Source of the DNA: Azoarcus sp. KH32C
Lineage (GTDB): Bacteria > Pseudomonadota > Gammaproteobacteria > Burkholderiales > Rhodocyclaceae
Reading direction: 5' to 3'
Assembly (NCBI RefSeq): GCF_000349945.1
Contig: NC_020516.1
Location: forward strand, 3,782,001-3,846,000
DNA length: 64,000 nucleotides
The notes below the pieces were generated by a model, which saw nothing but the letters and a program-made list of their open reading frames with translations, ran no database searches and was not told the DNA's origin. Below are positions 34,123 through 42,820 of this stretch, piece by piece (the first letter of the stretch is position 1; each line of letters starts with the position of its first letter). Made by a program: the position numbers and the translations under genes.

Positions 34123-34648
34123 GATTCCTCATGCGGCTGTGTCGTCACCATGACAGCGGAGGCCTTCGGCAGTGTGATTCCCCGGATGCCGCACCGGCCC
34201 TTGGGGAGCGACCCGAGACATGACATCCGATCCAGATATTACTCCTTTGACAAGTCACGGGGATACCGTCGAACGGGCTACTGTCGCCATTCATCGACTG
34301 TCGCGAGGAAAGCGGGCGCGGGCGCGCTTGGCATAGCGAGTTTGAGCGTTCCCGACGGCAAAGAATCCCCGGTACCCCCGTTAGCCCAGAACGCCCACTG
34401 CGTCCTTGGTCGACAGCAGGCGAATATGTAACGGACGCTTACATCGACGGGATTCCACTACCAGTTATGGGGGAGTAAAATTTTCACGTGGGAAAACAAC
34501 CCACATACAAATCAACCTCAGACAATGCGCGCGACGCCTGTCGCCCCGGTCACCGGCGGCAGATCAGGTCGGCCAGCGATCGGACACCTCGCACTACAAT
34601 TGCGGACACCGGTCGGAACGATCAACAACATTCAACGGGAGCCGCAAC
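34123..34648. other. Intergenic region between the signalling operon and the RTX gene
   Basis: This 526 bp stretch must hold divergent promoters. A TTGACA lies at 34247-34252 on the plus strand, but no good -10 is at the right distance. Near the RTX side is a short hairpin GTGGG/CCCAC around 34487-34504. I find no riboswitch-like core and no credible gene; plus-strand open frames here are upstream extensions of shadows. Confidence 0.45.
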
Positions 34649-36403
34649 ATGGCAAGCATCACCACCAGTCTGAACCACAATCAGGTCGAAGACCTGGTTG
34701 GCGACATCAGCGCCGCCCAACTCGTTTCCGCCTCCACGACCGACCTGACCTACGCGCTCACCTACTCCGGCGACGACCAGCCGCATGCGAGCACGCTGCA
34801 CGTCAGCGGCAGCTTCACGCTCTCTGGCAGCAATGTGACCGGCGGAACGGTCTCCAGCTTCGATTTCCTGAGCGGAACCGGTGCGTCGCTGCTGCTCGTC
34901 GGCGGCGTGTCGCTTGACTTCTCGCAGGCGAGCGGCCTGCTGAGCAATCCCGACACCTTCGGAGACTTCGTCGAGCACCTCGGCGAGGCGAATGATGACG
35001 ATCTCGAGATCGGCGACGACGGCGACGACGACATGCACGGCGGCCAAGGCGACGACGACATGCTCGGCGGCGGCGGCGACGATCACATGCACGGAGGTCA
35101 GGGCAACGACCACGTCTCGGGCGGCGACGGCGACGACGACCTCTCAGGCGGCCTGGGCGACGATCACCTCGACGGCGGACATGGCAGCCACGACAGCGTG
35201 TCCTTTGATTCCGCGAAAAAGATCGTCGTCGACCTCTCGGCCGGAACGGCCAAGGGCGAAGGCAATGACACCCTCGTCGGCATCGAGGACGTCGCCGGTA
35301 CGCACGGCAGCGACGTGATCGTCGGCGACGCGAACGCGAATGAACTGCTCGGCGACGGCGGCAACGACAAGCTGACCGGCCTGGACGGCGACGACCACCT
35401 CGTCGGCGACGACGGCAACGACAAGCTCGATGGCGGCGACGGCAACGACATCCTCGAAGCCGGCCGCGGCAACGACCACCTCGACGGCGGCAACGGCAGC
35501 GACATCCTCGACGGCGGCGACGGCAACGACAAGCTCAGCGGCGGCGCAGGTGACGACGACATCGACGGCGGCAACGGCAACGACAACATCAGCACCGGGG
35601 ACGGCCTGAACATCGTCCTGGCCGGCGCGGGCAACGACAAGGTCCTCGGCGGCAACGACGCCGACAACATTAGCGGCGGCGACGGCAACGACACGATCAT
35701 GACCGCAGGCGGCGACGACCTGATCGACGGCGGCGCGGGCAAGGACAATATCAAGGCCGGCGACGGCAACGACCGCATCGACGGCGGCGACGGCGACGAC
35801 AAGATGGCCGGCGGCGCGGGCGACGACACGTACTTCGTGTCGAGCGCCAAGGACAAGATCATGGAGATGGCGGGCGAAGGCAACGACACGGTCGTCTCGT
35901 CCGCCTCGTTCAGCCTGGCGAAGCTCGCCAACGTCGAGAACATCGAGCTCACGGGCATTGCGAATGTCGACGCCACCGGCAACACCGCGGACAACATCCT
36001 CACCGGCAACGACGGCAACAATGCCCTCGACGGCGGTGCGGGCAACGACGTCCTGATCGGCGGCGCCGGTGCCGACACGCTCACGGGCGGCGCGGGCAAC
36101 GACACCTTCATCTTCGACAACCTCGCCGTCGGCGGCGTCGACACGGTCAAGGACTTCACGCACGGCAGCGACGTGCTCGCCCTCGATGCGGACGTGTTCA
36201 CGGCGCTCGCGGGCAGCGTGGACCTCAACGCCAATGTCGCCATCGGCACGGCGGCGGCCGACGCCAACGACTTCCTCGTGTTCGACAGCACGACCGGCGC
36301 GCTGTACTACGACCAGGACGGCAACGGCGCCGGCGCCGCGGTGCAGATCGCCACACTGACGGGCGTGACGACGGTCAACGGCTCGGACTTCACGATCGTC
36401 TAA
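34649..36403 (+). CDS. RTX (hemolysin-type calcium-binding) repeat protein, probable type I secretion substrate
   Basis: A 584-residue protein. After about 100 residues without a known domain come many nonapeptide repeats of the form GGxGxDxLx (about residues 115-410 and again near 455-500), which form calcium-binding beta-rolls. The C-terminal 100 residues (FIFDNLAVGGVDTVKDF, then DFLVFDSTTGALYYDQDGNG) match the end of type I-secreted RTX proteins, where the uncleaved export signal lies. There is no catalytic domain, so a structural, adhesive or matrix role is likely. No HlyB/HlyD/TolC gene is adjacent. The start has CGGGAG upstream; the longer frame from 34406 is not supported. Confidence 0.88.
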   Translation: MASITTSLNHNQVEDLVGDISAAQLVSASTTDLTYALTYSGDDQPHASTLHVSGSFTLSGSNVTGGTVSSFDFLSGTGASLLLVGGVSLDFSQASGLLSNPDTFGDFVEHLGEANDDDLEIGDDGDDDMHGGQGDDDMLGGGGDDHMHGGQGNDHVSGGDGDDDLSGGLGDDHLDGGHGSHDSVSFDSAKKIVVDLSAGTAKGEGNDTLVGIEDVAGTHGSDVIVGDANANELLGDGGNDKLTGLDGDDHLVGDDGNDKLDGGDGNDILEAGRGNDHLDGGNGSDILDGGDGNDKLSGGAGDDDIDGGNGNDNISTGDGLNIVLAGAGNDKVLGGNDADNISGGDGNDTIMTAGGDDLIDGGAGKDNIKAGDGNDRIDGGDGDDKMAGGAGDDTYFVSSAKDKIMEMAGEGNDTVVSSASFSLAKLANVENIELTGIANVDATGNTADNILTGNDGNNALDGGAGNDVLIGGAGADTLTGGAGNDTFIFDNLAVGGVDTVKDFTHGSDVLALDADVFTALAGSVDLNANVAIGTAAADANDFLVFDSTTGALYYDQDGNGAGAAVQIATLTGVTTVNGSDFTIV

Positions 36404-36429
36404 GCACGCTCCGTCCGCTCTCCGCACGC

Positions 36430-36468
36430 GACGCCCCCGCAGCCTGGCTGCGGGGGCGTCTTTCTTTA
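36430..36468 (+). terminator. Rho-independent terminator after the RTX gene
   Basis: A perfect 14 bp stem (36430-36443 with 36447-36460) with a 3-base loop is followed by TTTCTTTATT. It lies 27 bases after the RTX stop codon. Confidence 0.92.
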
Positions 36469-36560
36469 TTGGTCCGGGCGTGGCAGCGACGCCACGGTTT
36501 TCCGACCGCCCATTGCGCACCGCACAACAAGCACTCTGCAACGGCACCGACTTCGAGTAA

Positions 36561-36594
36561 CCTTCGCGCTAGCCGAATTTTCGCGGCGCGAAGG
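36561..36594 (+). repeat. Inverted repeat in the kup leader
   Basis: CCTTCGCGC at 36561-36569 pairs perfectly with GCGCGAAGG at 36586-36594 around a 16-base loop. It ends about 40 bases before the kup start. There is no T-run, so it is not a simple terminator. A role in kup control is possible but not shown. Confidence 0.4.
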
Positions 36595-36635
36595 CCTCCC
36601 GAAGAACAAATCAGCCTCACCCCGTTAGGTGCCTC

Positions 36636-38498
36636 ATGCACGCCCGTCAAGCCCTACCGGCGCTCGTCGTCAGCGCCATCGGCGTCGTTTTCGGTGACAT
36701 CGGAACGAGCCCCCTTTACGCCCTGAAGGAAATCTTCAGCGGCCATCACCCCATTCCAGTGACGCCGGAGAACATCCTCGGGGTGCTGTCGCTGGTGTTC
36801 TGGTCGATCATGATGCTGGTGTCGATCAAGTACGTCGCGGTGATCATGCGTGCGGACAACCGAGGCGAAGGCGGCTCGCTCGCGCTGCTCGCGCTGATCA
36901 CCGAGCGCGCGAAAAACGCCGGCATGGCACGCGTCGTCACATTGCTCGGGATCTTCGCCGCCGCCCTTTTCTACGGCGACAGCATGATCACGCCGGCGAT
37001 CTCGGTGCTCTCCGCGGTCGAGGGCCTGGAGCTCATCACGCCGGCACTCGAAAGCTACGTGCTGCCGCTGACCGCCATCGTGCTGACCGCGCTGTTCTTC
37101 GTGCAGAAGCGCGGCACCGGCGCTGTCGGCATGTACTTCGGACCGATCATGATCGTCTGGTTCGCCGTGCTCGGCACCTTCGGAGTCCTCGAAATCGCCG
37201 AAAACCCGCAGGTGCTGCTCGCGATCAACCCGCTCTATGCGATCCGTTTTGTCGCGACCCATCCCTGGCTCGCCTTTCTCGCGCTCGGCTCGGTCGTTCT
37301 CGCGGTGACCGGCGGCGAAGCGCTGTACACGGACATGGGCCACTTCGGCCGCCGCCCGATCCGCTACGCGTGGTTCGGCTTCGTCCTCCCCGCGCTGGTC
37401 CTCAACTACTTCGGCCAGGGCGCGCTGCTGCTCAACAACCCGGAAGCGATCGAAAGCCCCTTCTACCATCTCGCCCCCGACTGGGCGCTGGTCCCGCTCG
37501 TCGTGCTTGCAACACTGGCCACCGTGATCGCGTCGCAGGCGGTGATCTCGGGCGCATTCTCGGTCGCACGCCAGGCCGTCCAGATGGGCCTGCTGCCGCG
37601 CATGCTGATCGTGCATACCTCGGGCGCCTCGGAAGGCCAGATCTACGTGCCCTTCACCAACTGGACGCTCTACTTCGCCGTGATGGCGCTGGTGCTCGGG
37701 TTCAAGAATTCGTCCAACCTCGCCGCCGCTTACGGCATCGCCGTGACCGGCACGATGATGATCGACACGGTGCTGATCGCCTTCGTGATGCTGCTGCTGT
37801 GGCGCTGGAATGCGCTGCTCGTCGCGCTCGTCGCCGGTGGCATGTTCCTGATCGACCTCGCCTTCTTTTCCGCCAACGCGATCAAGATCCCCGAAGGCGG
37901 CTGGTTCCCGATCGCGGCGGGCCTCGTGTCCTTCACGGTGCTCACCACCTGGCGGCAGGGGCGGCGGCTGCTCGGCCAGGAGATCTCAAAGCTCAGCATC
38001 CCGATGGACGCGTTCCTCGAATCGGTCGGCAAGGACGTGCTGCGCGTTTCGGGCACGGCGGTGTTCATGACCAGCACGAAAGAAGGCGTCCCCTCCGCGC
38101 TGCTGCATAACCTCAAGCACAACCAGATCCTGCACGAGCGCGTCGTGCTCGTGACGGTGCAGACCACCGATTCACCGACCGTGAATGAGCTGGACCGCCT
38201 CTACCTGCATCCGATGGGCAAAGGCTTCTTCCGCCTGATCGTGCGCTACGGCTTCATGGAAGATCCGGACATTCCCAGCGCGCTCGCGCAATGCAAGCGC
38301 TTCGGCGAATCCTTCGACATGATGGAGACCTCGTTCTACCTGTCGCGCGAAACCATCGTGCCAACGTCGGGACACGGCATGGTCGGCTGGCGGGCGCGCC
38401 TCTTCGCAACGATGTCGAAGAACGCCACGAGCGCCACCGACTTCTTCAAGATCCCGAGCAACCGCGTCGTCGAGCTCGGCACGCAACTCGTGATCTGA
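36636..38498 (+). CDS. kup: Low-affinity potassium transport protein Kup
   Basis: A 620-residue K+ uptake permease (KUP/HAK/KT family). The signature GVVFGDIGTSPLYALKEIF is at the N-terminus, with GALFYGDS-like AALFYGDSMITPAISVLSAV, GGEALYTDMGHFG and QAVISGAFSVARQA. About twelve membrane segments are followed by a cytoplasmic C-terminal domain (about 450-620), as usual. The start at 36636 gives a standard N-terminus. It is a single gene between the RTX terminator and a convergent two-component operon, nine bases from the kinase stop. Confidence 0.96.
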   Translation: MHARQALPALVVSAIGVVFGDIGTSPLYALKEIFSGHHPIPVTPENILGVLSLVFWSIMMLVSIKYVAVIMRADNRGEGGSLALLALITERAKNAGMARVVTLLGIFAAALFYGDSMITPAISVLSAVEGLELITPALESYVLPLTAIVLTALFFVQKRGTGAVGMYFGPIMIVWFAVLGTFGVLEIAENPQVLLAINPLYAIRFVATHPWLAFLALGSVVLAVTGGEALYTDMGHFGRRPIRYAWFGFVLPALVLNYFGQGALLLNNPEAIESPFYHLAPDWALVPLVVLATLATVIASQAVISGAFSVARQAVQMGLLPRMLIVHTSGASEGQIYVPFTNWTLYFAVMALVLGFKNSSNLAAAYGIAVTGTMMIDTVLIAFVMLLLWRWNALLVALVAGGMFLIDLAFFSANAIKIPEGGWFPIAAGLVSFTVLTTWRQGRRLLGQEISKLSIPMDAFLESVGKDVLRVSGTAVFMTSTKEGVPSALLHNLKHNQILHERVVLVTVQTTDSPTVNELDRLYLHPMGKGFFRLIVRYGFMEDPDIPSALAQCKRFGESFDMMETSFYLSRETIVPTSGHGMVGWRARLFATMSKNATSATDFFKIPSNRVVELGTQLVI

Positions 38499-38507
38499 CC
38501 GCGCCGG

Positions 38508-39914
38508 TCAGGCGAGTTCGGTCGGACGCACGGCCACTGCCTCCCCGGCCGCGGGCAGCACGACTTCCACCGCCAGGCCCGGCCACGCATGCTGGGCCGA
38601 CGCGCTGCCGCCATGAGCCTCGGCGATCCCCTTCACGAGCGCCAAGCCGACGCCGGCACCGTCCGGTGCACTGCGGCTCGCATCGGCTCGATAGAAGCGC
38701 TCGAAAAGCCTCGGCAGATCCGAATCAGCGACTCCATTGCCATGGTCGCGCACCCGCAGGACAACCTGCCGTGTCGCGTCCGTACCGACGCTGACCTCGA
38801 TCGTCCCCGCGCCGTACTTGAGCGCGTTCTCGATCAGGTTCTGCAGCACCTGGAACAAGAGGTCCGGGTCGCCCCGCACCGCCGCCGGCCCGCAGCGACC
38901 GACGAGTTCGCGCCCTTGGGCGTCGGCCACCGGCTCGTACAGGTCGATCGCGTCGTGCACGATCGCGGAGAGGTCCACTTCCTGCATCTTCGGCCCGTGC
39001 GCGCCGGCCTCGATGCGCGCGAGGCTCAGCAACGCGGCGAAGGTCCGCAGCAGCTCGTCGGTATGCGCGCCCAGTTGTTTGAGTCGTGCCCGAAACCTGG
39101 GATCGGTGTCCCCCTCCTCGCTCGCCTGGTCGACGGCCTGGCGCAGCGCAATCAGCGGGCGCCGCATGTCGTGCGCGATCGCGGAAGAAACGTGTTTGGC
39201 GGCGTCGACGAGCCTTTCGATCTCGTCAAAGGCGGTATTGAAGCGCCGTGCAAGCACGTCGAGTTCGTCATCGCGCGGACTCAGGCTCAGACGTTGCGAC
39301 AGGTGCCCCTCCTGGATCCGGCCCGCTTCGAGCGCGAGCCGTTCGAGGCGGCGATGCAGGTGCTGCATGAAGAACCACCCGATCACGCCGGCGACGAGGA
39401 TGATCAGCACTGCCGAGCCCCACATCCGCCACGCCATGCGCTGCTGGAAGGATTCGAGCGGCGAGTGCCGGCCGACGAGCAGACGGTCTCCGCCGTACAG
39501 GAGGAACACCTGCCCCTCGAGAATGCTGCCGTCGGCCTCGCGCACATGGAACCAGCTCTCGTCCGCCACGCGGGCACCGGCCGGCCACTCCGGCAGGTTG
39601 CCGATCACGGGCTTGCCATCGCGGTCGGTGAGCAGGTAGACCGCGTCCTGGTCGGCCGCCGCATCGATGCGCCGCTGCAGCACCTCGCGCAGGCCGGGCA
39701 GCCCGCGTTCGTGGTAATGCTCTTCGAGGCCGCTGATCTCGAGCGCGATGGCCGCACGCACTTCATCGCGGATATGCCCTTCGGCTTCGCGGAACAAGGG
39801 GTAGAACAAGGCCCCGACGATCAGCGCGATCGCCGCCGGCAGGACCACGGCAAAGCGATGGAAGGGGCTGTTGAGCCAGGCGCGCAGACGCGCGCCGAGC
39901 GGCCTAGGCGGCAT
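38508..39914 (-). CDS. Sensor histidine kinase of an OmpR-type two-component system
   Basis: A 468-residue kinase. Membrane helices near residues 20-40 and 165-185 flank a periplasmic domain of about 125 residues; HAMP, HisKA (SSAIAHDMRRPLIALRQAV) and HATPase (NLIENALKY, DHGNGV, GAGVGLALVK) follow. The H-box has DMRRP in place of the common ELRTP, as seen in some CzcS/QseC-like kinases. The ATG at 39914 overlaps the end of the regulator gene; GTG 39920 is an alternative. The signal is unknown. It is the third gene of the exported protein-regulator-kinase operon. Confidence 0.9.
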   Translation of the reverse strand: MPPRPLGARLRAWLNSPFHRFAVVLPAAIALIVGALFYPLFREAEGHIRDEVRAAIALEISGLEEHYHERGLPGLREVLQRRIDAAADQDAVYLLTDRDGKPVIGNLPEWPAGARVADESWFHVREADGSILEGQVFLLYGGDRLLVGRHSPLESFQQRMAWRMWGSAVLIILVAGVIGWFFMQHLHRRLERLALEAGRIQEGHLSQRLSLSPRDDELDVLARRFNTAFDEIERLVDAAKHVSSAIAHDMRRPLIALRQAVDQASEEGDTDPRFRARLKQLGAHTDELLRTFAALLSLARIEAGAHGPKMQEVDLSAIVHDAIDLYEPVADAQGRELVGRCGPAAVRGDPDLLFQVLQNLIENALKYGAGTIEVSVGTDATRQVVLRVRDHGNGVADSDLPRLFERFYRADASRSAPDGAGVGLALVKGIAEAHGGSASAQHAWPGLAVEVVLPAAGEAVAVRPTELA

Positions 39915-40596
39915 CGGCACCAAGCCGGTAACCGGCGCCGCGTACCGTGTGGATCAGCGGAGGCAGCCCGGGCAGGTCGATCTTCGCGCGCAGGTTCGAG
40001 ATGTGCACGTCGATCACGTTCGTCTGCGGGTCGAAATGGTAATTCCATACCGCTTCGAGCAGCATCGCCCGCGTGACGACCTGGTCCGAATGGCGCAGCA
40101 GGAATTCCAGCAGCTGGAACTCCTTCGGTTTCAGCTCGATGCGCCGGCCGCCCCGCGACACGCCGCGGCGCAGGAGATCCATTTCGAGATCGGCCACGAC
40201 CAGCCGCGTGCGCTCGGCGCTCTCGCGCGCCGCGGGCGTGCCACGCCGCTGCAAGGCTTCGAGCCGGGCAAGCAGCTCGATCAACGAAAACGGTTTGACG
40301 AGGTAATCGTCGCCCCCGGCCCGCAGGCCCGCGACGCGATCATCGACCTCGCCCAGCGCACTGAGGATCACGACCGGCGTCGTGATGTCCGACGCTCGCA
40401 GCGTACGCAATACCGTCAGGCCATCGACGCGCGGCAGCATCCGGTCGAGCACCAGCGCGTCGTAGGTTTCAGTGGTGGCGAGAAACAGCCCCTCGCGTCC
40501 GTCGCCGGCGACGTCGACCGTGTGGCCGCCCTCCTGCAATCCCTTGCAGATGTAACGGGCCTGCTGCGGATCGTCTTCGACGAGGAGTATTTTCAT
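39904..40596 (-). CDS. OmpR/PhoB-family response regulator
   Basis: A 230-residue regulator: REC domain (1-118) with EDD, the phospho-acceptor in LVLDRMLPRVDG and KPFS, then a winged-helix DNA-binding domain (about 130-225) with ELKPKEFQLLEFLLR, NVIDVHISNLRAKI and HTVRGAGYRLG. Its start overlaps the upstream exported-protein gene as ATGA (40596-40593) and its end overlaps the kinase gene, so all three are coupled. The target genes cannot be read from sequence. Confidence 0.92.
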   Translation of the reverse strand: MKILLVEDDPQQARYICKGLQEGGHTVDVAGDGREGLFLATTETYDALVLDRMLPRVDGLTVLRTLRASDITTPVVILSALGEVDDRVAGLRAGGDDYLVKPFSLIELLARLEALQRRGTPAARESAERTRLVVADLEMDLLRRGVSRGGRRIELKPKEFQLLEFLLRHSDQVVTRAMLLEAVWNYHFDPQTNVIDVHISNLRAKIDLPGLPPLIHTVRGAGYRLGADAA

Positions 40597-41111
40597 CGGG
40601 GCTTGCGTTGCGGCGGGGCTTCCTGGATGAGGCGGATGGCGTTCGCCGCGGCGGGAGTGATCGAACTGGCTCGCAGTTTATTCCGGTCGGCCCGCACAAG
40701 GCTATCGATCACGCACGCGCCGGACGGAAACTGCAGGCGGTCGCGACCGGGCACGAGGTGCGAGTCGCGCAGAGCGAGCGCAGTGGGAATCGACTGATCC
40801 TGCTCACGGCAGTCGCCGCGCACCTTCAGTACGTAAGGCTCATCGACACCGAGCCAGATGATCGCGGTACGCGGTTCGAGAGATCGCCAGCCGTAGATGC
40901 GGAACACGCGGACCGAGCGCATCGGTGCGGCATTCGGGGCTGCGAAGGGTACCGCGACAGGGGAGACGGGGGAAGGAGCGTTCCCTCCCGACGCTTGCGC
41001 ACCGGCCGCGATGGCGACGGCTGCCATCGATAAGCAGGCCGTCAGGGCGCAAAGGCGCATCCGGACGGCGACCGCAGCTCGCGACCACGACGATTGGAAG
41101 AACGGGGCCAT
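40593..41111 (-). CDS. Exported hypothetical protein coupled to a two-component system
   Basis: A 172-residue protein with a signal peptide (MRLCALTACLSMAAVAIAAG preceded by a basic stretch). The mature part has FRIYGWRSLEPRTAIIWLGV, LKVRGDCREQD, PGRDRLQF and GACVIDSL. Two cysteines about 50 residues apart could form a disulphide. The pattern resembles small periplasmic DUF6491-like proteins, with low certainty. Internal ATG at about residue 18 (MRLCAL) is an equally plausible start. Being the first gene of the regulator-kinase operon, it may be an accessory sensor or a target. Confidence 0.65.
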   Translation of the reverse strand: MAPFFQSSWSRAAVAVRMRLCALTACLSMAAVAIAAGAQASGGNAPSPVSPVAVPFAAPNAAPMRSVRVFRIYGWRSLEPRTAIIWLGVDEPYVLKVRGDCREQDQSIPTALALRDSHLVPGRDRLQFPSGACVIDSLVRADRNKLRASSITPAAANAIRLIQEAPPQRKPR

Positions 41112-41176
41112 GTTGGGTTCCCGTGGTCCACGTCAGGCGTGCGGTTGGCGGTCGCCGTCCGGGTGTCGCAGACCGA

Positions 41177-41383
41177 TTACTGAGCGGCCGGAGCAGCCTT
41201 CGGCGCAACCTTCTTCGCCGGGGCTTTTTTCTTGGCGGTGTGCTTCACGGCCTTCTTGGCGTGCTTGGCCGGAGCGGCAGCGGTCGTGTCGGTGGCATCG
41301 GCAGCCGAGGCGACGGCGCTGGCGGACAGGGCGACGGCAGCGGCAGTGGCGGCGACCAGGGTCTTCAGAAGCTTGGCGTTCAT
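41177..41383 (-). CDS. Small exported lysine/alanine-rich protein
   Basis: A 68-residue protein. A clear signal peptide (MNAKLLKTLVAATAAAVALS, cleavage near ASA-VASAA) leads to a mature part of about 40 residues made almost only of Ala, Lys, Pro, Thr and His (KHAKKAVKHTAKKKAPAKK). The composition resembles the acid-shock protein Asr, though homology cannot be claimed for low-complexity sequence. GGAG lies upstream. Two CTTAATG direct repeats 23 bases apart lie 60-90 bases upstream of the start. Confidence 0.65.
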   Translation of the reverse strand: MNAKLLKTLVAATAAAVALSASAVASAADATDTTAAAPAKHAKKAVKHTAKKKAPAKKVAPKAAPAAQ

Positions 41384-41444
41384 TACAACTCTCCTAAGTG
41401 AAATCGACGATGGCGTCGTCGTGAAAGCAGTCTGAACCCGGCCG

Positions 41445-41474
41445 CATTAAGGAGAATCCTGCCGGAGCATTAAG
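41445..41474 (-). promoter_or_regulatory. Direct repeat candidate for OmpR-family regulator binding
   Basis: CATTAAG occurs on the plus strand at 41445-41451 and 41468-41474, 23 bases apart, about two helical turns. It lies upstream of the small lysine/alanine-rich protein gene. The core TTAAG also occurs as a tandem repeat before the Do protease gene, which suggests the nearby OmpR-type regulator as a candidate. Confidence 0.4.
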
Positions 41475-41502
41475 AAAATTAAATCTAGCAGCAGCGCTCC
41501 GA

Positions 41503-42069
41503 TCAACGACGGCGCGCCATTTCCTGCAGGATCGCCGAGAACTGCTCAGCTGTTTCGTGACGCACCATCGACGGGCCGATCAACGGCGGCAACCAGAAAT
41601 CGGGCTCCACCTCGGCGTGGTACTGCAGGCGCGTGCCGTCGGCTTCCGGCTCGAGGTGCATGACGCTTTCCATGTGCTTGACGTTGCCGCCGACGCCGTG
41701 CGAATGGATCTCGCGCTCGGGGACCAGCCGGATGTCGCGCACCGATTCGAAATCGATCATGATGATGCCGTAGCGCGCCGTTCCGCTCTGGTTCACCTTG
41801 AGCGCATTTTCGCCGCGTTCGACGATGCGGCTCGACTTGAGATTGGGAACAAAAGCCGCCATGTGGTCGAAATCGGTCAGCACCGCCCAGGCCACCGACT
41901 GGCTGACCGGGGCGTGCATCTGCAGATCGACGCTGAAGCCGCGGCGCGAGCGCTCGACATGGACCTCCCGGTCTTCGACCGCCGGCACTGCGTCGTTGCC
42001 GCCCACAGCCACCCAAGCGAGCGACGATAGGCACAGCGCGAGCAGCCCGCTCCTGAAAGTATCCACCAT
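41503..42069 (-). CDS. Exported SRPBCC (START-like) domain protein
   Basis: A 188-residue protein with a signal peptide (MVDTFRSGLLALCLSSLAWV) and a polyketide cyclase/dehydrase-like fold. Conserved pieces are SVAWAVLTDFDHMAAFVPNLKSSRI, GTARYGIIMIDFES and TRLQYHAEVEPDFWLPPLIG. SRPBCC domains bind hydrophobic ligands in a deep pocket; in this exported form the ligand is unknown. It is divergent from the response regulator at 42158 with about 90 bp between, so it may be under its control. Confidence 0.82.
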   Translation of the reverse strand: MVDTFRSGLLALCLSSLAWVAVGGNDAVPAVEDREVHVERSRRGFSVDLQMHAPVSQSVAWAVLTDFDHMAAFVPNLKSSRIVERGENALKVNQSGTARYGIIMIDFESVRDIRLVPEREIHSHGVGGNVKHMESVMHLEPEADGTRLQYHAEVEPDFWLPPLIGPSMVRHETAEQFSAILQEMARRR

Positions 42070-42157
42070 GACCCCACTCGTTCTTCTTGATGACGGATCC
42101 GTCCATTAGAATCCCCGGCACTTCCCGGCCACACGCGTTTTCGACCTTACGCCCACG

Positions 42158-42820
42158 ATGAGACTCCTGCTAATCGAAGACGATCCCATGATCGGCGCCG
42201 GCGTGCAGCAGGCGCTGCGCCAGGATGGCTATGCCGTGGACTGGGTGCGCGACGGCATCGCCGCGGAACTGGCCGTGCAGGACAACCCGTACGACATGCT
42301 GCTGCTGGATCTCGGGCTCCCACGTCGCGATGGTATCGAATTCCTGAAGCATATGCGTACTGCCGGGAAGGCGGTCCCGGTCATCATCCTGACTGCCCGC
42401 GACGCTGTCGCCGACCGCGTGCGCGGGCTCGACGCGGGGGCCGACGACTATCTCGTGAAGCCCTTCGATCTCGACGAACTCGGTGCGCGCGTGCGCGCCC
42501 TGCTCCGCCGCCAACGCGGCCAGGCGAAGCCACTAATCACGCTCGGCGCACTGCAGGTCGATCCGGCCAGCCACGCGGTGACGCTCAACGGCGTGCCGGT
42601 GCGCCTCTCGACCCGGGAGTTCGCACTGCTGTGCGCGCTCCTCGAACAGCCCGGCAGGCCCTTGTCGCGCAGCCAGCTCGAGGAGCGCATCTACGGTTGG
42701 GAAGAGGAGGTCGAAAGCAACGCCGTGGAGGTGCACATCCACGCGCTTCGGCGCAAGCTCGGCGCCGAATGGATCCGCAACATGCGCGGCGTGGGCTACT
42801 ACGTGGCGGAGCCGGCATGA
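42158..42820 (+). CDS. OmpR-family response regulator (QseB/PmrA-like)
   Basis: A 220-residue regulator. The REC domain starts MRLLLIEDDPMIGAGVQQAL, with the phospho site in LLLDLGLPRRDG and KPFDLDEL. The C-terminal winged helix has LSTREFALLCALLEQPG, NAVEVHIHALRRKLG and IRNMRGVGYYV. The pattern is that of QseB/PmrA-type regulators. Its stop overlaps the kinase start (ATGA at 42817-42820). A Do-family protease follows the kinase, and a TTAAG tandem repeat before that gene is a candidate target site. Confidence 0.93.
   Translation: MRLLLIEDDPMIGAGVQQALRQDGYAVDWVRDGIAAELAVQDNPYDMLLLDLGLPRRDGIEFLKHMRTAGKAVPVIILTARDAVADRVRGLDAGADDYLVKPFDLDELGARVRALLRRQRGQAKPLITLGALQVDPASHAVTLNGVPVRLSTREFALLCALLEQPGRPLSRSQLEERIYGWEEEVESNAVEVHIHALRRKLGAEWIRNMRGVGYYVAEPA

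Noticed and set aside
34649..36403. DNA-level repeat array as a possible CRISPR or satellite
   Set aside because: The periodicity is 27 bases in frame and is explained by RTX nonapeptides; there are no direct repeats with unique spacers.
35144..36547. Minus-strand open frames opposite the RTX gene
   Set aside because: The repeated GGC-GAC-GGC codons of the RTX repeats leave the other strand free of stops; the translated products are valine/alanine repeats.
36536..36635. c-di-AMP (ydaO) riboswitch in the kup leader
   Set aside because: Only a single hairpin is visible; the conserved ydaO core and pseudoknot elements were not found.
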